Origin: Imbricaverruca yamaguchii
Lineage: Eukaryota > Arthropoda > Thecostraca > Neoverrucidae
NCBI GenBank assembly: GCA_034440575.1
Contig: JAOTOL010001235.1
Location: forward strand, 62,001 to 126,000
Direction of reading: 5' to 3'
DNA: 64,000 bases
Positions within the stretch are counted from its first letter, which is position 1. Each line of letters opens with the position of its first letter. The notes beneath the pieces are model-generated. The model ran no database searches and had not been told where the DNA came from. It was given only the letters and a program-made list of their open reading frames with translations. Made by a program: the position numbers and the translations under genes. Positions 58,022 through 64,000 of this stretch are shown one piece after another.

Positions 58022-59685
58022 GTTTGTTTCCATTGTATTAAGGTGTTTGTAATGAAAACTATTGTATAAGCTGCTAGCAACCAGCTGATTCATGAATTGC
58101 AGGTTAAATGTGATATATAAGACATTTGATTGTACTCCCATGTTCCTATCACTGTGTGTTAAACTGCCCTGTCACCTCCGAATTTTAGCTTCAGGATTAT
58201 TCATGCTAAGAGTATATACTGCATTATTAATGAACTCACAGACAGATCCAAGAAGATGTTTCATAATACTGCCATGCATTTTCACCAGTCATAATCACGA
58301 AATGCTATCACGACTGTTCCATTCATTTTGTGTGTTCATAAAAACCTCATCTTGGTCGTTCCCCTTATCCACCGTGGTCGAACCATGAAATGTGTTTTCA
58401 TGTAAGTGTCATAAGTTCACATTGTCCTTGGCGTTCACACTCACATCCAGTCACATTAAACCTCCAGGTTGGACAGTTTTTTTCATGGGTCACCTTTGAG
58501 GTCTTAAGTGTTATAGTTTCGACGGAGCGAAGGGTGCCGTCCCTGCCGGGAAATGCTGTGCAGAATATCCAGGTCATCGACAGGAACTTACAAGACCAAT
58601 TACACCACTAATCACCTCCGATGACGGAATAACCCCACTTACTCGTATGTCCTTTGGGTACCCGGAAACACCTTGTCAGTGTGGCACTTGCTGTATTCCT
58701 GCGCGGGAGAGGTCCTTGGTCCGAACTGACGCAGGTGGCCGGTGATCATACATCATCATACCGAGTTTCGTAGGCAAATTCCAACCCTTTTTATGTCGAA
58801 TATTAGCTTGACCTGTACTAAGCTTTTAACTCCATTTTCACCAAGAATAGAATGTTCTTTTCGTTGTTCCCACCAGATAAAATACGACTTGTGGAAAGCT
58901 CGGTTTGCATAGGTCAGGTTTGCAAGAAAGGAAATTGTATGTGAAATATCAAAATGCAATAAACCTACAGAGTAGGCACGAAAAGTTTCCAACTTCCCGA
59001 ATTTATTTGTCGTGGCTGAACCATTATTTGGTTCTCATTCATGCTTGCTGCTGAGGCATGGGCATAACTGTTCACTTCTTCAAACCTGCGGACGTTGATC
59101 TCGTATTTAGTCAAAACAAGGTTGCGGCTAATGACGAATTTTTGTAAGCACTACATTGCTCTCTTAAACATTATTTGTTCACACTCAGCATTCACTGGGA
59201 TGCCCAAATGTATTCATGTCAAGTAGGATACCAGAACCTATGAACAACAAGAATAATAATAATAACGTACCGGCACGTTTCTGATCATCCAATTTATCCT
59301 TATTCTTGCAAACTGTCCCTCGCCTAGACCACCTTTACATCTACTTTTTCTTTGACCATTCGGTTTCTTCCTAGCCTGATCCTGGCCCTGAGGTGAATAC
59401 GACCGAAGACGCGAATCCGTGCGATCCAACTTTCCACTCGTGCCCAGATGAGCCCAAGACAGAGATGCCAAGGATGGAGCCAGGTAAGCCGGTGTCCACG
59501 AAGTTTGGCGATCGGTGAAGATTGTCCCCACGGTAACCATGGCATACTTGTATGTGGATAGTTGGGTGCGTGCATATATACTTAAGCGTATAATACAAGT
59601 GTATGAAACACGTCTTAATATTAACCGCAAATGTTATAGTTCTGGCATTTGAAGTGAGTAAGCAGGCGCATACCAGACGTCCGTG
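58022..59685 (+). other. First part of the CCDC177-like intron, no feature seen
   Basis: AT-rich intron DNA with no tandem arrays or recognisable protein. AATAATAATAATAA at 59250 is a short simple repeat. Confidence 0.5.
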
Positions 59686-59689
59686 TCCC

Positions 59690-61180
59690 GTGTGTCGGCA
59701 CTGCAGTCTGGATCCCGTGTGTCGGTACCCTGCAGTCTGTGTCCGGGGAGGAGTGGCCTAGGGGTAAGTTGCTTGTCTCACAATCGAAAGGTTGTGGGTT
59801 CGAGTCTCACCTGTCGCTACTCTTCGCCCGCGACCAATCGGCGTGAGAGATTGGCGACGCTACATGACTTAATGGTCGATGTGTCGTAAAACCAATAACC
59901 AACCAGCAGTCTGTGTCCCGTGTGTCGGTACCCTGCAGTCTGTGTCCCGTGTGTCGGTACCCTGCAGTCTGTGTCTCATGTGTCGGTACCGTGCAGTCTG
60001 TGTCCCATGTGTCGTGTGGTGGTACCCTGGTGTGTCCCATGTGTCGGTACCCTGCAGTCTGTGTCCCTGTGTCGGTACCCTGCAGTCTGTGTCCGTGTGT
60101 CGGTACCCTGTTGGTGGCCGTGTGTCGGTACCCTGCAGTCTGTGTCCCATGTGTCGGTACCCTGCGGTCTGCGTCCAATGTGTCGGTACCCTGCAGTCTG
60201 TGTCCCGTGTGTCGGTACCCTGCAGTCTGCGTCCCATGTGTCGGTACCCGTGCGGTCTGGTCCATGTGTCGGTACCCTGCAGTCTGTGTCCCGGTGTCGG
60301 TACCCTGCAGTCTGCGTCCAATGTGTCGGTACCTGCGGTCTGCGTCCCGTATGTCGGTACCCTGCGTCTGTGTCCCGTGTGTCGGTACCCTGCAGTCTGC
60401 GTCCATGTGTCGGTACCCTGCAGTCTGTGTTCCGTGTGTCGGTACCCTGCAGTCTGTGTCCCGTGTGTCGGTACCCTGCAGTCTGTGTCCGGTGTCGGTA
60501 CCCTGCGGTTGCGTCCAATGTGTCGGTACCCTGCGGTCTGTGTCCCGTGTGTCGGTACCCTGTCGTCCCGTGTGTCGGTACCCTGCGGTCTGTGTCCGTG
60601 TGTCGGTACCCTGAGTCTGCGTCCATGTGTCGGTACCCTGCAGTCTGTGTCCCGTGTGTCGGTACCCTGCAGTTGCGTCCCGTGTGTCGGTACCCTGCAG
60701 TCTGTGCCCGTGTGTCGGTACCCTGCAGTCTGCGTGTGTGTCGGTACCTGGTTGCGTCTGTGTCGGACCCTGGTCCGTGTGTCGGTACCCTGCAGTCTGT
60801 GCCCATGTGTCGGTACCCTGCAGTCTGTGTCATGTGTGGTACCCTGCAGTCTGTGTCCCGTGTGTCGGTACCCTGCAGTCTGTGTCCCGTGTGTCGGTAC
60901 CCTGCAGTCTGTGTCCCATGTGTCGGTACCCTGCAGTCTGCGTCCAATGTGTCGGTACCCTGCAGTCTGTGTCCCGTGTGTCGGTACCCTGCAGTCTGTG
61001 TCCCATGTGTCGGTACCCTGCAGTCTGTGTCCCGTGTGTCGGTACCCTGCAGTCTGCGTCCCATGTGTCGGTACCCTGCAGTCTGCGTCCCGTGTGTCGG
61101 TACCCTGCAGTCTGCGTCCCGTGTGTCGGTACCCTGCAGTCTGCGTCCCGTGTGTCGGTACTCTACGGCCTGTGTCCCGT
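59690..61180. repeat. 29-bp minisatellite in the CCDC177-like intron, nearly 50 copies
   Basis: Unit: TGCAGTCTGTGTCCCGTGTG, TCGGTACCC, with a KpnI-type GGTACC in nearly all copies. Variants CCCGTG/CCCATG/CCAATG alternate. Interrupted at 59745-59905 by a SINE. It ends 40 bp before the next exon. Because 3 x 29 = 87, both strands show open frames over 440 codons; these are not genes. Confidence 0.95.
59745..59905 (+). mobile_element. tRNA-derived SINE, family 1, copy 3, inside the 29-bp array
   Basis: Box A GGCCTAGGGGTAAG, box B GGGTTCGAGTC, body GCGACCAATCGGCGTGAGAG, tail AAACCAATAACCAACCA. GCAGTCTGTGTCC flanks both ends (59732-59744 and 59906-59918), as a target-site duplication would, though the array itself repeats this word. 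Confidence 0.9.
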
Positions 61181-61217
61181 ATGTGTTGGCACGTCACCGT
61201 TTGTGGCTTGCCGGCAG

Positions 61218-61326
61218 CCCCAGGAGCTGCTCTACAGGTCGCTGGCTGACTACGAACGAGAGTTAGTGGGACATCCGCTCAGGGACGTGGTGCGGCTGTA
61301 CCAGCAAGGGGAGCATATCAGACGGG
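61218..61326 (+). CDS. CCDC177-like coiled-coil protein, second exon seen
   Basis: Codes PQELLYRSLADYERELVGHP, LRDVVRLYQQGEHIRR and one base of the next codon. Joined to the previous exon it reads IK|PQELLYRSL, against VKPVELLPRAL in human CCDC177, then the helical segment that precedes the KLxxCRxER block. Acceptor GCCGGCAG|CCC phase 0, donor CGGG|GTAGGT phase 1. Confidence 0.87.
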
Positions 61327-61729
61327 GTAGGTCGCCGGGGGTCAACTACGCCGGGTGTCCACCACTTGAGTAATACCGTGTAGCTACGAATTACTTCGTC
61401 TCCGACTCTGACTGGTTCGATATGATCTAAGCGATTACTGGGGACGCCGGAGCACACCCACTGTCGGTGCCGTATGGTAGCAGGTCAAATTGTGATGCAC
61501 TAGTTTGTCCAATATCCTGATAGGTGATTTGCCGAGCTTTCTCACTGAGCTTCAGGTGTTTTGAGTGTATTTGCTGCGGCTGTCCATGTGTATGCAATGA
61601 CATGAGCTTTGCTCGCTCGTCGTAAATTTGTGCTCCTTCAGCACCGATTTGGGAACGATCATGACACGCTGACTCCATGTTTAGTCTTGTCAAGTTGGAT
61701 ATGCTCGGCGGTGGTATGTATGCCGGTGT

Positions 61730-62352
61730 CGGTGTCCGGCTGACGTGTTGGTGTGTCGGCCTGCAGAGAAGCTGGCCGTGTGTCGGCAGCGGCGGCTGAA
61801 GCTGGTGGTGTGTGAGTCGGTGTCGGTGTCCGGCTGACGTGTTGGTGTGCGCTGCAGAGAAGCTGGCCGTGTGTCGGCAGCGGCGGCTGAGACGGTGGTG
61901 TGTGAGCCGGTGTCGGGGGGCTGACGTGTTGGTGTGTCGGCCTGCAGAAGCTGGCCGTGTGTCGGCAGCGGCGGCTGAGCTGGGTGTGTGAGCCGGTGTC
62001 GGTGTCCGGCTGACGTGTTGGTGTGCGGCTGCAGGAAGCTGGCCGTGTGTCGGCAGCGGCGGCTGAAGCTGGTGGTGTGTGAGTCGGTGTCGGTGTCCGG
62101 CTGACGTGTTGGTGTGTCGGCCTGCAGAGAAGCTGGCCGTGTGTCGGCAGCGGCGGCTGAAGCTGGTGGTGTGTGAGCCGGTGTCGGTGTCCGGCTGACG
62201 TGTTGGTGTGTCGGCCTGCAGAGAAGCTGGCCGTGTGTCGGCAGCGGCGGCTGAAGCTGGTGGTGTGTGAGCCGGTGTCGGTGTCCGGCTGACGTGTTGG
62301 TGTGCCGGCCTGCAGAGAAGCTGGCCGTGTGTCGGCAGCGGCGGCTGAAGCT
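61730..62352 (+). repeat. 94-bp tandem array made of the acceptor and exon edge of the CCDC177-like third exon
   Basis: Unit: GACGTGTTGGTGTGTCGGCC-TGCAG then AGAAGCTGGCCGTGTGTCGG, CAGCGGCGGCTGAAGCTGGT, then GGTGTGTGAGCCGGTGTCGG, TGTCCGGCT. AG positions precede 61767, 61858, 61948, 62035, 62128, 62222 and the true exon start 62316; three of the older copies are shortened by a few bases. Each upstream copy reads to a TGA if retained. Confidence 0.92.
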
Positions 62353-62504
62353 GGTGTGTCCGTCGTGTGGGCGGCGGCCGCGACGCACGACGCTGCTGAG
62401 TCGCCGCAGGGCCGCGCCGTCCGACCGCCGACCGGCCGCCACCACCGGGTCGTCCAGCTCCGCCCGGTCCGGCCTGTCGCGCGCCAAGTCGGTCAGCTGG
62501 GCAG
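62316..62504 (+). CDS. CCDC177-like coiled-coil protein, third exon seen
   Basis: Codes REKLAVCRQRRLKLVCPSCG, then an Arg/Ser-rich linker (RRPRRTTLLSRRRAAPSDRR) ending LSRAKSVSWA. EKLAVCRQRRLKL aligns with KLQQCRAERERIV of human CCDC177. VCPSCG is a possible half zinc knuckle without a visible partner. The two first bases complete the codon of the preceding exon; donor GCAG|GTGCGG in phase 1. The seven-fold acceptor array lies directly upstream. Confidence 0.82.
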
Positions 62505-62579
62505 GTGCGGCCGCGACTGTGCAGCTCGGACTTGCCGGCCACCGCTACGACTGGTGATAGCAGTGATTTGCACTCCTGA

Positions 62580-62925
62580 TTCGCACACCGGCCATCTGTT
62601 ACTGTCGGTATGCGACGCTATCCTGGATATTTTGGTCACTGGTGCGAGCGACAGCAACAGACGCACACTGGTCATCTGTTACTGTCGGTATACGGCGCTA
62701 TCTTGATATTTTGGAGTCGACACCGGCCATCTGTTACTGTCGGTATGCGACGCTATCCTGGATATTTTGGTCACTGGTGCGAGCGGCGGCAACAGACGCA
62801 CACTGGTCATCTGTTACTGTCGGTATACGACGCTATCTTGGATATTTCGGTCACTGGTGCGAGCGGCGGCAACAGTCGCACACCGGTCATCTGCTACTCT
62901 CGGTATGCAACGCTGTCTGTAAAGT
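62580..62925. repeat. 80-bp minisatellite in the CCDC177-like intron, about four copies
   Basis: Unit: CACACCGGCCATCTGTTACT, GTCGGTATGCGACGCTATCC, TGGATATTTTGGTCACTGGT, GCGAGCGGCGGCAACAGACG. One copy is internally deleted (62715-62725). A fragment of it (CATCTGTTACTGTCGGTAT) starts each unit. Confidence 0.93.
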
Positions 62926-63193
62926 CGGCGGTAACCTCGTGGTCACGGAAACACAGCTTCTATCAAAATCGGAACTCAAATGCATTCTTTAGATGTCTGA
63001 CGTATTGGTCACGACATTACATGGCGCGCTGCCACACCTACACGACACGCCGTTATCTCCTGAGTGGTGATGCGATCCCGTTGTGCCCCAGGTGACCCGC
63101 ACCAATATCTATACGGCACATTACCCACGCACGGATGCGCCCCGTTCACCACAATAGCTAAGTAGCGCACTAACGACCATGCGGGCGTTGCAG

Positions 63194-64000
63194 GTCTGAA
63201 CAGCGGCGGCGACTACTTCCCGGACGTGTTGCCGGCCGACAGTCCGTGCTCGGAGAGCGGCGGCGACGACGGCCGCCCGGCCGAGCAGCGTCAGCACGAC
63301 CGTCCGGAGGACGACGGCAGCGGCGCGAGCAGTGATGACGGTCTCAGCGGCGGCGACCTCACCCCAGACACGATGACGCGGTCCGTCGGCGGCGGGGCTG
63401 ACGACGGCGGACGTGCGGAAGGCGTCGGCGACACGCGCGCTGAGGGGGAAGTCGCGGCGGCCGGCAGCCACCAGGAGGGCGATCAGCTGGTGCGGCGCCG
63501 CTCCGAGTACGCCGCCAACGCGGAGGACGGGCTGCGCCAGCCGCCATCTCCGGCTGCCGTCTGGCCGGCCGGCCGTGACGGTGGCGGTGGCGCCGTGGGA
63601 GGCGGTGTCGGTGACCGTGGCGGTGATGGTGACGGCGACGGTGGTGGTGATGGCGGCGGTGATGGTGACGGCGGTGGTGATGGTGACGGCGGTGGTGATG
63701 GTGAAAGAGGCAGCGGCGGTGGCGATGGTGGTGACGGTGACGGTTCCAGCGACACTGTCAGCGGCGACCGTGAGCAGTACCGGCGCAGGTCGGTCGGCCA
63801 CACTGCCGATGCCCACTACGAGGTCGGTCAGGGACGCCAGTCAGCAGGCGACTGTAGGCGGTCGCCTGACAGCAGTGACGACGACATCGAGTCCGACGTC
63901 GTCGAGTCTGACAACAGCGACATCGTCGAGTCACACGATGACGCCGATCCCCATGACGACGCCGAGCCCGACGACGGTGACGACGACGACGACGACGTCG
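63194..64000 (+). CDS. CCDC177-like coiled-coil protein, fourth exon seen, runs off the window
   Basis: Acceptor GGGCGTTGCAG|GT completes the codon from the third exon and the frame is open for 268 codons to the window end. It starts LNSGGDYFPDVLPADSPCSE, followed by Ser/Asp/Gly/Glu-rich disordered sequence, a (GDGDGGG)-type run at 63580-63740 caused by GGT-GAT microsatellite DNA, then DSSDDDIESDVVESDNSDIV and a poly-Asp stretch at the edge. No coiled coil yet; in the family that part lies further C-terminal. The Gly/Asp run is the codon-level product of a trinucleotide repeat and may vary in length. Confidence 0.75.

Noticed and set aside
59869..61266. Open frames of over 440 codons on both strands
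   Set aside because: Produced by the 29-bp array; three frames cycle every 87 bp and both strands are equally open.
63121..63816. 231-codon - strand frame
   Set aside because: Shadow of the CCDC177-like exon; the + frame has a matching acceptor phase.

Overview
This window is nuclear DNA from an animal, most probably an arthropod and perhaps a crustacean. The evidence is spliced genes with GT-AG introns, an invertebrate Fer1/Ptf1a-type bHLH gene, tRNA-derived SINEs, I-clade and CR1/jockey-like LINE remnants, and no operons or bacterial genes. The class of arthropod is a guess. The most striking general property is density of tandem repeats: more than twenty minisatellites with units of 12 to 105 bp, plus long TG and TA microsatellites, sit between and inside three GC-rich, CpG-rich genes.

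I assembled three genes by reading exons, checking that intron phases match across each junction, and comparing the protein with families I know. (1) On the + strand, 17295-26458, a three-exon Ptf1a/Fer1 transcription factor gene (194 aa) with a complete bHLH domain and both C-terminal tryptophan motifs that in vertebrate Ptf1a contact RBPJ. (2) On the - strand, 52332-46571, a six-exon golgin-45/BLZF1 gene (about 384 aa), a Golgi coiled-coil tether with the conserved IQCDVWRSKF box and the Cys-rich C-terminal tail. (3) On the + strand from 57875 to beyond the right edge, a CCDC177-like gene: four exons seen, the last one open to the window end and rich in Gly, Asp and Ser. Genes 2 and 3 are divergent neighbours about 5.5 kb apart. 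No functional link between the three genes is evident.

Layout. 1-1290: decayed LINE. 1.5-16.3 kb: accessory DNA with minisatellites, SINEs, a two-part dispersed repeat and no gene I can support. 16.5-26.6 kb: Ptf1a with its CpG-rich 5' flank and two introns full of repeats. 26.6-30.8 kb: a run of short arrays. 30.8-33.6 kb and 39.1-42.0 kb: two copies of the same I-clade LINE in opposite orientation, both broken. 36.0-37.4 kb and 43.6-45.4 kb: large arrays. 46.5-52.4 kb: golgin-45. 52.6-57.1 kb: Ty3/gypsy integrase fragment and AT-rich dispersed repeats. 57.9-64 kb: CCDC177-like gene, whose first seen intron holds a 29-bp array with a SINE inserted in it.

The observation I rate highest is that several of these minisatellites are not random neighbours of exons. 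In golgin-45 (exons 2, 4 and 5) and in the CCDC177-like gene (its third seen exon) the repeat unit itself consists of the end of the intron, the AG acceptor and the first bases of the exon, repeated 3 to 7 times upstream of the true acceptor. Ptf1a exon 2 is preceded by a 36-bp array that ends in a decayed partial copy of that exon. These are tandem splice-acceptor arrays, some of which would keep the reading frame open and lengthen the protein by 35 or 55 residues if used.
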